A stretch of DNA of 64,000 nt from Larimichthys crocea (taxonomy: Eukaryota; Chordata; Actinopteri; Sciaenidae): contig NC_040012.1 of assembly GCF_000972845.2 (NCBI RefSeq), forward strand, positions 8,030,097-8,094,096, in the 5' to 3' direction. Positions 36,001 through 48,312 of this stretch are shown piece after piece. The position numbers were made by a program, and so were the translations under genes. The stretch's first letter is position 1; each line of letters begins with the position of its first letter. The notes below the pieces were generated by a model, which was not told the DNA's origin, did no database searches, and saw nothing but the letters and a program-made list of their open reading frames with translations.

Positions 36001-37135
36001 GCATTGCCATGGAGACGTTACTGCAGGGCTACGACGAGCAGGATGAGGACCAGGTCTACCGTGTGTGCAACTCACCTTTACTGAAGTACATGGACAATGA
36101 TGTGAGTACTGTTGATACATAATTACTAATACATGTGGTGTACTGTCTATATTGTTTGTTAAGTGTTAAGTTAAGGGTTAGTTTGGAAATGAAATATTCA
36201 ATGTGCTCACTAATTTAATTCATCATTTCGGCATTTTAACAACAATGAAATTAAAGGATGTGGTCTGAAATAGACGTGGACATTCTGTGAGAAAAAGAGA
36301 AAACCATCCTACCTGTAGCTGACATTTCAACAGCCCACGATCTGACACGTTTTTTCAGGGCTTTGCTCTCCTGATGGCTTTGACATTTTTTTTGTTGAAG
36401 TTAACATGTTTCCATCGATCTTTTACTTGCTCCATTTTCACAAACAAGTCAAATTTCACACTGAACTTTTAAAAAGTAGAAAGAAAAGCTTCTTTTTCTG
36501 TGGAAACAACTCAGAGATTTACTTCAAAATATGATGTTGTAGCTCCAGACTTTGCCAAAAAACAAACTGTAAGTAATTACAGCTGTGATTATTACCCACA
36601 TACACATTCTGGACGGCTTAACAGTCAAAATCTCAGATAATCTGCTTCATCAGGACCGTGTGGATGGTGCCTGGTAACATAAACAAACAACCCCACAACT
36701 GTCATCACATTTTTATTGAAATATTGCTGAGCTGGACCGGTGACGTGATTGGTTTCACAAAAATACTGTATGACATCACCTTTTCCCCAACAGAGCCCCC
36801 CGCCTGTCAGGATCACAAATGAAAACCGAACTGCAGAAATCTGTCATGAAAAACACAAAACTGTTCAAACTCATGGAGAAAAAATGTTCATGAAGGATCC
36901 CATCGATCGTAGTGAGAAGCTGACTGAGGAAATAAGTTTTCAGGCTCCTTTTAAAAAATCTGAGATCTGATGACACATTTTTATTTCACAGTACGCCAAG
37001 CTGGCCATTTCCCTGAGGGTACCTGGAGGAGGAGGAAAGAAGAAGAAGGCTCCTGCCGCTCCACAAGGAGGCGCCAGCGGGGCGCCTGCCGCCGCCGACG
37101 AGGAGGAGGATGATTATGAGGGAGGGCTGTGTTAG
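33006..37135 (+). CDS. napg: Gamma-SNAP (NSF attachment protein gamma), complete twelve-exon gene
   Basis: Exons: 33006-33061, 33227-33294, 33371-33455, 33542-33559, 34454-34484, 34582-34691, 34957-35023, 35113-35183, 35457-35535, 35793-35872, 35972-36101 and 36992-37135. All junctions are GT/AG and the joined frame gives 312 aa, the same length as human. Recognisable segments in order: MAAQKINEAHEHIAKAEK, AKAIEQAGMMMK, ENGTPDTAAMAL, RLRQAVELLGKASRLLVR, EKNMYKEIENFPMCFK, CNSPLLKYMDND, a lysine cluster GGGKKKKA, and an acidic DEEEDDYEGGLC end. The fold is the all-helical TPR-like SNAP family. Known role: an adaptor recruiting the ATPase NSF to SNARE complexes for disassembly on membranes. The start is the conserved MAAQKINE. 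Exon 4 is only 18 nt. Intron 4 carries two copies of a repeat. Confidence 0.97.
33601..33735 (+). mobile_element. TTAGAT-headed dispersed repeat, copy 1 (napg intron 4)
   Basis: GATTAGATTGGATTAGATTT, then TTCATCCCACCATGGGGAAATG, TACTTGTTACAGCAGCAGAG and AATAAACAGACAGAAATATCTATAACCTA. It aligns along its length with the copy at 34065-34230. No ORF. Confidence 0.8.
34065..34230 (+). mobile_element. TTAGAT-headed dispersed repeat, copy 2 (napg intron 4)
   Basis: Begins with a (TTAGA)n run at 34065-34096, then TTTACTTTATTCATCCCACACTGGAGAAAT, TACTTGTTACAGCAGCAGAG and AATAAACAGACAGAAATATCTATAACCTA. Same family and orientation as copy 1, about 330 bp downstream of its end. Confidence 0.8.
36102..36991 (+). 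other. napg intron 11
   Basis: 890 bp between exons 11 and 12, with a donor GTGAGT and acceptor TTTCACAG. A 73-codon ORF at 36749-36970 has no family features. I see nothing else here. Confidence 0.7.
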
Positions 37136-38180
37136 CCTTCGGCCTCCGGAGTGCCGACTCGACCCGTCTGCTGCATCACCGCTACACCCTCCGTGTACGA
37201 GTTAAAAACCTCGACAAACCCTTTCAGCTCTGAAGCCCAGATGTTTGGCTGTTTGATATTTATTGTGCAAAAAACAAAAACAAGAAACAAGCTCATTTAA
37301 AAACCTGCAACAGTTACAGTCTGTGTTGCAGAAGAGCCGAGCAGCCTTTTTAATTTGCGTTCCTTTGAGGTGGATCCACAGTGTAATGAAAAATCTTAAA
37401 TATTCATATATATATATATGTATGAAAGCCTGTTGTATGTAAAATGCCCTGTTATTTTTCGTCTCCGTGAAGCTGTAAATTCTGCTGTCATTGTTTGTGA
37501 GTACAGTCTTAAAGATTGCTATAGGTATATTAAAATCAGAAACACTCTAAATGGGTTGATCAGTGTATAGGTGTTTATTTGTACAGAGTTAATTTATTCA
37601 GTATTCATGGCTGCAGCCTGTTGAAAATGTCACTGGAACAATATGCAACCATGTTTGTTCATGCATGTTTGGGATAACGGTGAAAATCAAAGCTATGAAT
37701 TTGTGAATATTAATGCTTGAAAATGACAATGGCACTTTTGTCTTCAGCATTTATTCAAGAGAATTAACACAACAGTTCCCGATGGCGCAGCTCGTAGCCA
37801 GTCGACTGTTCTCATTCGTCTGCGTGGACGTGTGAGTTATCTTCCACCTTCTGCTAACAAACAGTCACGGCCGTGTCTTTGTTTCCAGTTTCCACAGTAC
37901 AATCCTCCAATCAGAGCGACTCAAACATGAAAAAAGGGACCATGCAGTGATGTTTTCAGTGCATTGATTTCCCTCTTAATGCTGTGTGTGTTTTGTGATT
38001 TATCTTATTGCTCATTCTGTAAATGTGATCATTTACATGCCAATTAAAATGACTCTGATACCACATATCTAACGGTGATAAAGGGATTGTTTACATTATT
38101 TTTTTAAATCTGTGTTGTTGCCCACTTCTTGTATGTTCCTCAAAAGCATATCTCCAAACCTTGCACATGCATCAATAAAC
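37136..38180 (+). promoter_or_regulatory. napg 3' UTR with candidate polyadenylation signals
   Basis: No ORF continues past the stop. Candidate signals are ATTAAA at 38043-38048 and AATAAA at 38174-38179. A short (TA)n run lies near 37410. The exact cleavage site is not visible without transcripts. Confidence 0.45.
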
Positions 38181-40385
38181 ATTTCCATCGTGTGGCGTTT
38201 TATCGGCTCTGTACATTTTCTTAAACGAGTTAGAGGACAGATTTTCCACATCAGAGAGACGAACAGCGGCTGCAGATGTCTGCGCCAAAATGGCCCCTGA
38301 CAGACATGTAATGACTGTGTAGCTTCCTAAGACTTATTTATCTTTGATGAGGCTAATGCTCTCTCCCTGTTAAGTGATGTTTAATGCACATACATTCATG
38401 TTACTGATACACAGACACACATCCTGGATGGCTGCGATGAATCTGTGCGTTAGGAAGATAAAACTGGACATAAAAGTTTCCCACTGGTGAAAATAAAAAT
38501 GTTTGTGAATTACTAACTTAAAATGTGTGTAAAGTCACGTGTGCACACTTCATTAGATCAGGCAGTGTGTGAGCTGACACTGTGCAGCAGTTCAACTCTT
38601 CATGGTTTATAACTGTATAAAGATCAAACAGAGCTGAGGCATCCTTTCTAGAAGGCCATGAAGAAAATCTATTTTCTTTATGTCCGACTAGTGGCCCTGT
38701 TGACTGCCCCACAGGAAACCTGACCCTCCTTCAGACAACATATGGATCCACAGAGTGGGAACTTAATGAGCAAAACAAACACAAAGGTTTAAAAAGTACC
38801 AATTCATAAAGACAGAGTCCTGTAATGGTCCTGTCAATGCAATGCAGCGACCTACATGTGTTTTTATCTTTACCCTTAACACCAGACCTTTGCACCATCT
38901 CATATATATTCATACCTCCTATTACTGTTCTGCTATAGGTTTTTAGACATTGAATATCCTAATTTATTTTTAATCGGTCTACCTGTTCTCTGTGACTTTA
39001 TCTTTGTTGTGTTTTATTTGTATTCATTTTATTATTATAAGTAAATATATAAATGGTCAGTCACATTGATTTAAGCACTAAATATTCATGTTAATCCACT
39101 ACAGTTTTACTTAAGCACTTGATTTTCTTACATTTTATATTCTTCTCCTTTATAACTGTTTCACATCACATATAAGAGGGACTGTAACTTTGCAATATTC
39201 AATAAAAACAGAGAGGAAAACTGATCAAAAACAAAATGTATTAAAATTGCATAACATTATATCAGAATTCTGGCTTCCAGTACAGCAGCTGAATATAAAA
39301 CTCGACACCACCTCCAGATGTTTTATTTGCAGATGTCTTGCTGATATGTGTTAAAATTGTTTTCATCTTTTCCACAATCTCATTTTCTTTTTAGATCCAC
39401 CAAAGCCTATATATTGTAACATACAACTCCTATGATGAATATCTGTGAGCACAGCTCTTTCTGAGAATGATATGTAGTTCATACGAGTTCTTCTCATACA
39501 AACCAAACAAACAAATATTGTTTAAATATGTTTTATGCATTGTGTCTCTGGAGAGGCTCCCACGTGGCCTCTGATGTTTGTGTTCATGTTTCAGAGATAT
39601 TTCCAGAGATGACCTTTTCCCTTGGTCCACATCCTTTTCTCTCATTTTGCACAGTCCCACAGTCAGAGAGTGTTCCAGTCGGAGAAAATATGAGATTGTG
39701 CTCATGCGGTCATTATTGTACAATTATTTGTTGGTGGGAGGTCATTAGACGGGCGCCACCCAGAGACTTCAAGAAGGTCATGTACTTTGATCTGCTGTTC
39801 AGTGCAGCCTTCCTCACAGAGACTTAGTCGTATATAAGCGACCCTCTTGTACTCGGGTGCCTCTCGTCCTAGACCAGAAAAAGAGAGAGTCTAGCCTCTT
39901 TCCAGGTTATCTCACTGGTCGCACTCCCCCTCCTACACCAGCTCCAGAGGTGACATTCCACCTTCATATGCCAGCAGTCAGCGCGTCTTTGCCTCCTCCC
40001 TGGCTTACGCAGCACCTGATCCCAGTGCGGTTGGTGGACCCACAGTCATCGATAAATGAGTGCCTCCTAAATTAAAATGGGTGTTAGAGCAGTGCAGGTT
40101 TTGCAGGCTCAGCTGGAAACTTTGAAATAACATACTCAGTTCCCAGTTACAATCACATTACACCTAATGCAAGGGGCTGATGATCGGTTGGGTTTTTTTC
40201 ATGGATAATATACAGCTCTTAACAATGTTATTATATCACAGGATGAGGCTCAACTTCAATCAAGGTCTGTTTTTGTGCAAGGGAAGCTCTACTGTTTGTG
40301 CTTTTAATGATTTAAACTAGAATCAGATTAGCTGTGCATTAGACACCTAATGAACCTCGATGAATCACTAGTTATTTGTTGTGTG

Positions 40386-40439
40386 ATCCATCCTGCTGAT
40401 GAGCAGCTCATCTAAAAGCTGCTCATCAGCAGGATGGAT
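40386..40439. repeat. Perfect 23-bp inverted repeat with 8-nt loop
   Basis: The left arm ATCCATCCTGCTGATGAGCAGCT minus its last bases (40386-40408) is exactly complementary to 40417-40439; the loop is CATCTAAA. A single 54-nt stem-loop with no mismatch stands out in diverged non-coding sequence. It could be a very young inverted duplication, a hairpin RNA or an assembly fold-back artefact. The stem is shorter than a typical pre-miRNA. Confidence 0.9.
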
Positions 40440-42254
40440 TGTAGAGGGAAGATGATAGAGCAAGATATGTTGACGTTAGTGTAAACTGTAGAAGATGGGT
40501 AATAAAAAAAATCTAAATATGAATTAAATATAAAAAGATAAGATAGGTTCACTCCACTGATTTCAGAGTATGAAATGAAAACTAAAAAAGGCAACCTCAC
40601 TCTGCTTTCAAGCAAAATGTCTGCAGCAATGGACAGATAATATTATGTAAAGTTTTTAAAGTTTCAGGTTGCTGTAAGAGAAAGATCTTCAAATACCATC
40701 CCTTCATCCATCCATATCAGGGTCGTGAGGGACTGGTGCTGACCCCAACTGACACTGGACGAGGTCACCAGTTCATCACAGGGCTGACACAGAGAGACGA
40801 ACAACCATCTCCTGAGAACATGCAATGCTTTAGTGTCTGCTGTGAGGCGACACTGCAATCACATGTCACACAACCACTGCAACACCAGTCAGATATATGT
40901 TAGACCCACAAGGTAAATAATAAAAACAGGAATGAATGACAAGTTTACATTTTACATTTTCAGTTCATTTCAGTCCTGTTTTGTTGTTTAATGGTGTTTT
41001 TATTGTTTACGTTACATGTCTAACAAGTCTGGTCCAGGAGCATGAAGTTTGATGTCTGAAAAAAATGAAAAATAAAAGACCATGTATCGATGTTGCTGTA
41101 TGTATAGTCAGACACTGAAATGAATTATGAAATCAAAAGTATTTTCAATATAAACTATTGTTTATTCCACTTACTCAGTTACTTAAGTTAGTTGATGAAG
41201 ATTTTACATTAACGGCAACATCTTTACTTCCACCATACACTGGCTCTTAGTATGCCATCAGCTGAACACAGCATATTCAGTCAAACGTTGAAGGTCGCTC
41301 TGAGAAATGTAGGAAATCACTGGTTGCTGTACGGGTCGCTGAGAGAGGCTGAAGTAAAGTAGGTGTCATGAAAATATAAACAGCGCTTCATCACAAAGCA
41401 AACACTGAATCATGACTCTGAACATCAGAAAATTATGATATATGTGACAGTGAGGACGGGGAGGTTGAGTGTTCCCAGAAGAAGTCGTTAACCTCAAATA
41501 ATTTATTAGTCTGCGTTTAAAGCTTCACCAAACAAACCTAACCCCAGCCACTGGATGAAAAGTTAAGATAATAACAGAGCAAACTGCAGCTGTAATTCTG
41601 ATCTGTAAAGTGATTCATCTCTGAATCTTATTAACTAAAACTGCGCAGACAGTGTTCCTCCTCATCAAGTCACTTACTCTGTGTTTTCTCTGAGAGCAGA
41701 CACCGCCTACTCCTCCGAAGAAGCCCATTGTGTTATGAAACACAGAGGCTGTTGTCTGCTGCAGGACCAGAAGAGTCAAGTCCTGTTGACCTCTGACCTC
41801 ATTGTTGTGTGTTAAAAGCTAAACTCTTCAGACTTCTTCAGAAGGACAGCAGTCCTCAATAATGCATGGCCGCTCTTCAATCTGAGTGCTGCAATTCCTT
41901 CAGGATGTAATGTTAGAAACAACCCAGAGGTAATACAAGACATCTGTCAACAGTTCTTTATAATGAGGCCGACATCCTGGATGTGTGCATTAACATGAGC
42001 ATCTTCCTGTCTGCTAATGCAGAGGCGATGTGAGCTTCGACTAAACATCCCTTCAATTATCAGTGAATGAATCATCCTTCTTCATATAAAATAGCTTCTA
42101 AAGGTGATCCCTTACATCCAGGTATCACATCTGTAATCGATGCAGAGACTGCTCTTTGTATTGAATGAAAATCCTGTCAAGAATCAATAATTCAGTCGTG
42201 AAGTTTGGGTTTTTAAGTCATGCTAGCAGCCTGGCTCTACAGATGGAAATGTCA

Positions 42255-42440
42255 GTTAGTCGGTCCAGACTAAAATATCTGAACAACTACGGGATGAATA
42301 TCAATTAAATCTTGTACAAACATTCATGGTTCCCAAAAGATGAATCCAACTAGCTTTGGGGATCCCCTGACTTTTTGTATAGTGCCATCAGCAGGTCAAA
42401 GTTTTCCCTTATCTTATATGTGAAATATCTCAACATCTAC
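42255..42440 (+). repeat. Interspersed repeat family B, copy 2
   Basis: Pattern: AAATATCTGAACAACTACGG, TTGTACAAACATTCATGGTTC, GATGAATCCAACTAGCTTTG, GGGATCCCCTGACTTTTTG, GCCATCAGCAGGTCAAAG, AAATATCTCAACATCTACTACATGG. It shares order and motifs with 42730-42930 and 9910-9965. No coding capacity. Confidence 0.7.
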
Positions 42441-42729
42441 TACATGGATTGGATTGGACTGTATATCCGTAATGTGGCCCACTGGTTTCTGAAGAAGGCT
42501 GGTTTCTTCTCTGGTCGCCACCATGTTAGCAGTCCTGCCTCTTCCACCTACAGGCTAAACTAAAAATCGTAGATCATCAGCGGACCTGAGGTGGGTTGGA
42601 TGACGCCTGGGTGCTCAAACAAGCCATTTGTAATGACACCCACCCGTCAGTCAAAGCAGCCACACTGTTAATTATGTATAACTTTAAACCTTAAAGCAGC
42701 CAAAGATTTATTGTTTCCAGATGTTGAAT

Positions 42730-42930
42730 CGTATGGATTGGAGTGGGAGAATGGAGTTGAAATTTGTATTTTCAGTGAAATATCTCAACAATTATTGGAT
42801 GAATCACCGTGAAAACTTAGTTCAGACATTCATGCCCCCCTTTAGGGTTGATTGTCATCTCTTTGGTGATCACCTGAATTTTCACTGAGCCATCTTCAGG
42901 TCAAAATTAGTTCAATACTTGAGACCAAAT
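42730..42930 (+). repeat. Interspersed repeat family B, copy 3
   Basis: AAATATCTCAACAATTATTGG, AAACTTAGTTCAGACATTCATG, TTTGGTGATCACCTGAATTTT, GAGCCATCTTCAGGTCAAA. This is the same order as copy 2 but well diverged, so the copies are old. Confidence 0.65.
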
Positions 42931-43849
42931 GCCTTTAAAACTAATGACATTCTCATCAGCCACAGCTCTACTTTGTATTAAGGGGTTAGTGCATTTAGAG
43001 TGTTAGCAAGTACCATTGTGCCTAAGTACGGCCTCAAAAAGCTGCCAGCATGCCTGTAGATTCTTAGTATTGATGACTGGAAAAATAAACCTGTATAATG
43101 TCAAAGTGTTAACATGTACTTGTATGTTTAACCGTTGTAGTTGACATGATTTGAGTGTAAAGATCACGGAATAAACCAACAGGAGGTTAAAAAAAAACAC
43201 CATCAAACTGGAGCTGCAAGGTGTTGATACGACTGCAGCGATCTACAGTTTATCTGTCTAAATTCCAAAAGAGACGATCTGCCCGCAGCCACCACAGAAA
43301 GACACTAAAAAGCCCACTTAAGCAGAGGCACCTTTAGAGTGCATGGAAAGTGCATCCATGTAAATACTGAACACACACACACAGTTTGGATTTCACTTGC
43401 GGATCAATATTGAAGCTGCCTGGACGTTAATCTCATTTGCTGCAGACTGGCAGTGTGAGATCTCCAGTAGAAATTCAGCATTCAGGAAGATTTTTCATGA
43501 GATTCACATGAATATTTTAGGCTGGCAGGGCTATGAGATGTTAGAGAGATAATCAATAGTCATTCATCCACATCGTTTTCTTCTTTTGCAGGTACTTTTT
43601 CTGACAGAAGACAGAAAGAACGATTTCTGGAGAAAGAAAAATCAATCAACCGTTGAGGACTGTAAAAGCTCCAGAAAAAATAATTGAGGTTATTTGTCAG
43701 GAAGTTTTTTCCTGATAAATGATGAAATATTTGAAGTTGAAATATAATTGTAGTATTGTACTGTATCTAAGAAATTAATCTTGCACTGGTCGGACAAATA
43801 TTAACAATTTTCAGGAGGCCCTGCATCATTTCCACCACAAACCAAAAGA

Positions 43850-44150
43850 CGTACACTATATGACCAAAAATACATAGACATCCAGATATTTAACCCATCT
43901 AATTAATAAAAAAATGGCATTATTATGCTTCTATAACATCATCCACTCTTCTGTTTTTAGACTTTCTACCAGATTTTGGAAATTGGCTGCTGGGATTTGC
44001 TTTCATTCAGCCACAAGAGCACTAGTCAGGTCCAACACTGATGTTAGGCAATAATACCTCAACTATTTCCACAACAAACTGGAAAACCCATGTTTTATAT
44101 GGTATGTTGTTTTGTGAAACAGAAAAGAGACTTCACTAAACTAAAGGTGA
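43850..44150 (-). mobile_element. Tc1-like transposon end fragment
   Basis: TACACTATATGACCAAAAATAC is a Tc1-type terminal motif. TTTCTACCAGATTTTGG, TTTGCTTTCATTCAGCCACAAGAGCACTAGTCAGGTCCAACACTGATGTTAGGC and AACAGAAAAGAGACTTCACTAAACT correspond to segments of a common fish Tc1-like element read antisense to its transposase. The interior is largely deleted. Confidence 0.6.
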
Positions 44151-44244
44151 AAACACACTCTAGATAGATGTGTTATACAGTAAATAATCCTAATTGACTA
44201 TTGCTGTGATCCACATTATTGCAAGAACTCCTCATTAAAGTAAA

Positions 44245-45105
44245 GAGAACCGACAGTCCATCATTACTTTACGACATGAAGGTCAATCAACGTGAAAAAT
44301 TTCAAAACGTTCAATGTGTCCTCAAGAGTAGTCGCGAAAACCATGAAATGTTTTTATGAACCTGGCTCTCATGAGGACTGCTCCAGCAAAGAAAGACAGA
44401 GCCCCCCTCAGATTAAAGCCAACATAAATGCCTCATAGAGTTCAAGTAGTAGACACATCTCTGAGAGGAGACTGTGTGAATCAGGCCTTCATGGTTGAAC
44501 TGCTGCAAATAAACCACGACTGAGGGAGACCAACAACAAGAAGAGAACTCTTGAATAGACATTTGATCAACGGAAATGTATATTTTGGCCTGATGCATCC
44601 AAATTTTTAGATCTTTGGTTCTAAGTGCTGTCTTTGTGAGACACAGAGAAGGTGAACGGATGGTAACTGCATGTGTGGTTCCCACTGTGAAACATGGAGC
44701 AGGAGATGTGATGGTGTGGAGTGCTTTGCTGATGACACTTTTGGAAATTTATTCAAACTTCAAGGTTAGCAGAGCTACCATAGCATTATTTAGTAACATG
44801 TCATGCATCTAATTTGTGTTAAGTGGGACCATTTTTTGTTTTTAAGAGGATAATGCCCCAAAAACACACCTCCTCCAGGCTCTGTGAGAACTATTTGACC
44901 AAGAAAGAGAGTGATGGAGTTCACCATCATATGACCTGTCCTCCACAATCAATCAATCACCAGACATAAACCCAGTTGAGATGGTTTGGGATGTGTGTTC
45001 AGCATATATGGGAACTCTTTTAAGACTGTTGGAAAACCATTCCAGGTGACAACCTCATTTAAAAAGCATCACCTTCTCATATTGAATGAAAAGGTGAGTC
45101 CAAAT
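44245..45105 (+). pseudogene. Dead Tc1/mariner-type transposase
   Basis: Translation across shifting frames gives a transposase in order: RQSIITLRHEGQST (N-terminal helix-turn-helix region), then RHREGERMVTACVVPTVKHG with AGDVMVW (catalytic domain), then DNAPKTHLL around the second catalytic Asp, then YLTKKESDGV-like and QSPDINPVEMVWDV-like text, then GTLLRLLENHSR. The family has PTVKHGGGGVMVWG, DNDPKHT and SPDLNPIE at these places. Stops (for example after GQST) and frameshifts make it non-functional. It differs in orientation from the Tc1 fragment immediately to its left, so two elements inserted here. Confidence 0.85.
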
Positions 45106-47880
45106 CTTTAACAGGTATCAAAGATCTGCTAAACTACTGACATTTCCTTGATTTATTTGTGCCAACAACAAAGTCTTATTGAATTATGCAATACTGCACA
45201 CTCTTAATTAAGCAATGATATATACAACACACAATATTATAACTTAATTAATTGAGATTTTCTTCACACATTCAACGTCCAATAAAATCAAAGTACCCAC
45301 CTACTCATATATCCAATAAAAGGTTACCTGTTGAGGTGTGCTTCCTCTTTAAGTACCAGCCTACACAAAGGACTCAAACAGGTCATGTTTCTCTATATTA
45401 TATCGTGTTTTTTTTTTAGAAATAAACTTAACACCAATCTTGACAACAATTCTGTGTCTTAATGTGACTAAAAGTTAAATAAAGAAACTGTGTGAGATAC
45501 TGGCCATCTTTCCTAACAAAGATGGCTCAGCAAACAATGACGAAGTTGGCGCGTCCTCGCAACCGTTCAGCTCAAACAGCGCTGTGCAGCCTCACAGATC
45601 CTCTTGTGACTGTTGACTCTTGTTTCAATATGAATTAGATGTTTGCTGAAATCATCCCGAACAGCTCGTTTGAGACTCAAAACAACAAGGACCTGATGTA
45701 AATCAGCGCGAATGATTCATGTTGATGTTCTAATAATTCTGACATTAACGTGCAGCAGGTCAGTCAGGATCAACTGACCTGAACCTTCACTGTGTGTTCT
45801 GTATAACCCATTTGGCCTGGGACGATATCAATAACTCCCTCTCAAGAATCCGATGAATAATGGATCAAAGACAAAGGTTACTTAAGATTCACATCCATCT
45901 GAGGGATTAGATCAGCAGGTCCGGACTTCAAACAGCAGAAACAAATCGAGGTCTGACATGTTTTGAGGTTGGTTATTGATTATGGCTGGCTGCAGTTCAG
46001 GGCCTCATGGGTGACTCTCTGACTGCTCCCACATGACTGCTGCAGCGCGGCATCCAGTCGGTCTGGATTTCCAGGGAAAAGTGACGCTTCGGGGCTTCAG
46101 AGGTTGGCAACAAGCTGCGATGTTGATGATCTCCAAAAGTCAGCTTTTCCTTCAGCAGCATTTAGCTGTTTATTTTGCTTATTTCCACAAACTGAATCTG
46201 TTTTGGTGATTAGGCCAAGCGATGATTCATCTCATCACGAGCAGGACCTTTAAGTGCCCTGTGTTTGAAACGTGGAGGTCGAGGAGGGTCATTTGGCTCG
46301 GCCCATGATGACTCCCATCATACCTTGCTTTTCCTCCTGCCTAATGCACTTCAGAGGCAGCACAGATCATCTTCTTGTCAATAGAGTCGTTAAACATATC
46401 AAAGCGTGCATGATTGATATGTTTTAATCGTACTGTACGTTAATGCTCCAGTTCAAACTTGGCTGCTTCTTCTGATTGTGTACACAACAAGTAAACATGA
46501 GGTCATCGCTCCTTGGCTTGTTCTTCTGCGCAGTTTCTTTTAATAGTGGTGACAAATGACCTGAAGTGGAGTTTGAAGGAAAAAAGAGAAAACACAGTTA
46601 CGGTAATTTCAACATTTATATATTCACTTTGCTTCATTGTTTTAGTCTGAAATTAGTGTTTAGTGCTCATTTTGTACTCTTTACAGCAGTCAGGACGATT
46701 AAAAACCCAAATTTTCTGTCTCTCTCTTTCGAATACAGGAACCACTGGGGCTCTAATCCCGTAGAGCGATGAAGAGACAGTTCCCAACTCCCTCCTTATC
46801 AACACCTGATACGAGGCCATCTCTGAACTCCTCCATCTGTCTGCAACCCTGATTTCTCCATCTCCTCCTCTCTCCTTCAACACCTCATCTTAGTTCACCT
46901 TCATCTACAATATGCAATAAACCCGTCTAAAAATAAAAAGTTACATTTAAAGTCTTAAATGTAACAACAACATTAACCCCACTGATCACCTGAAGGGGAC
47001 ATTTTCATTTCTTCTACCCGCTTGTTGCCTTTTACAGTAAATTCAGAGGTCAGACCGCAGCGCAGGAGTCGTGCAGCTGAAAGAGATTCAGTTTCTTTCT
47101 TGCTCGAGGACACTTCAGCAGCTGTCACAGCTCGGCACGTGAACCCACCGACAACTAACACCACAATTCAGCTCGTGTGTCCCCAACATTTTAGGAGGGG
47201 GGACTTGGTAAGCCACAAACAGATCTGAGCATTTTGAGTCATGATACATGTTTGTTTACTCAGCATATGACTGGAATAAATGAAATCAGAGATGTTTTTA
47301 CTGCGATGTTCTTAATTATTGCAAGAGCTGAAAACATTGTGGTAAAAGTCATTTTTCCTGCCTGCATGGAGAAATGTGACAGGCCTGTTTGACGTGCTGG
47401 TTTCATGCCGGTAGGTGTCGCTGTTTCTCTCTGATGAACAGCTGGACAGCAGACCTGGAGAGATGCAACGATCAGTGAAAGTCTCCTGACATTTCTACAA
47501 ACCTTCCTGGAAGTGATCCTGCTTAATGTCTGCTCACTTAAACATTCAGACTAAATAATAAAACACGAGAAATTATTCGTGTGAAGTCAAACAGAAGCGG
47601 TGGATTTTGGGACACGTTATCTTTTAATACTTGTGGTATTTGTCTCCATCTCCGCGTCCCACCTCTTGCTTCCAATTATCACAGGGGGGCTGGACCGGTT
47701 ACCACACGAAGACTTCTGATTGGCTGAGTCAGGTGTCAATCACAGACTCGTCCTGTAGCGTCCTGTTCAATCCACACCAGAAGTCAGAAAGTCAAATTTC
47801 ACCAAGGAGACCAAACGGGAAGAGTAAATTATCCGGTTATTCTGAGCGCTCCCATCAAGCGTCACAGTGAAGAAGTGAAA

Positions 47881-48312
47881 TTAGACTTTCTTATTTCTGA
47901 ACATTTCACGTTAATGCGGTTTGTAGTGTTTTAATTGGACTTGAGGACTTGTTGGCTCCTTTCTCCGGCATTTTTACGCGCAGCTTTTTGCGCACCTGAG
48001 TCCGCCGCTCAGTTTGTGCAGCGTCAACATGACTTTAACGCATCAGAGCGACTGAACCATCATGGTGACATTACTTACCGGTGACATGCCTGCTGCTGTG
48101 GTGAACCTCGGTAAATGCGCAATCTCTCTCTGTGGAATAACCGCCGGAGTCCAGGTGTCATCAGGGAGAGCTGATGTGGCCGTTTGGAGGAGCGCACCAG
48201 TTTGATGTCAGCTGGGATTTGACAGAGCGCAGGAGTTTGGGATGCAAGAGAAACCTTAGAGAGACAATCCTCGGCTACTTTTACCTGGATTCAACACGGG
48301 CTGCCCGGAGCC
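47881..48312 (+). promoter_or_regulatory. Probable piezo2 promoter / 5' UTR
   Basis: GC-richer than its surroundings, with features such as TTTACGCGCAGC and CGCCGCTCAG, directly upstream of the piezo2 start codon. No TATA box or definite start site was identified. Confidence 0.4.

Larger units (their letters stand above)
38181..47880. other. Intergenic region between napg and piezo2
   Basis: About 9.7 kb with no exon I can support on either strand. It holds a perfect hairpin (40386-40439), two family B repeat copies (42.3 and 42.8 kb) and two Tc1-like fossils (43.85-45.1 kb). The parts 38.2-40.3, 40.5-42.2 and 45.1-47.8 kb show nothing I can name. ORFs there are short and unbiased. Confidence 0.6.

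Noticed and set aside
46653..46883. Possible LINE tail resembling the one at 29.4-29.9 kb
   Set aside because: Some pyrimidine-rich similarity, but no TTTGGATAAAAGCG tail or reverse-transcriptase motif was found.
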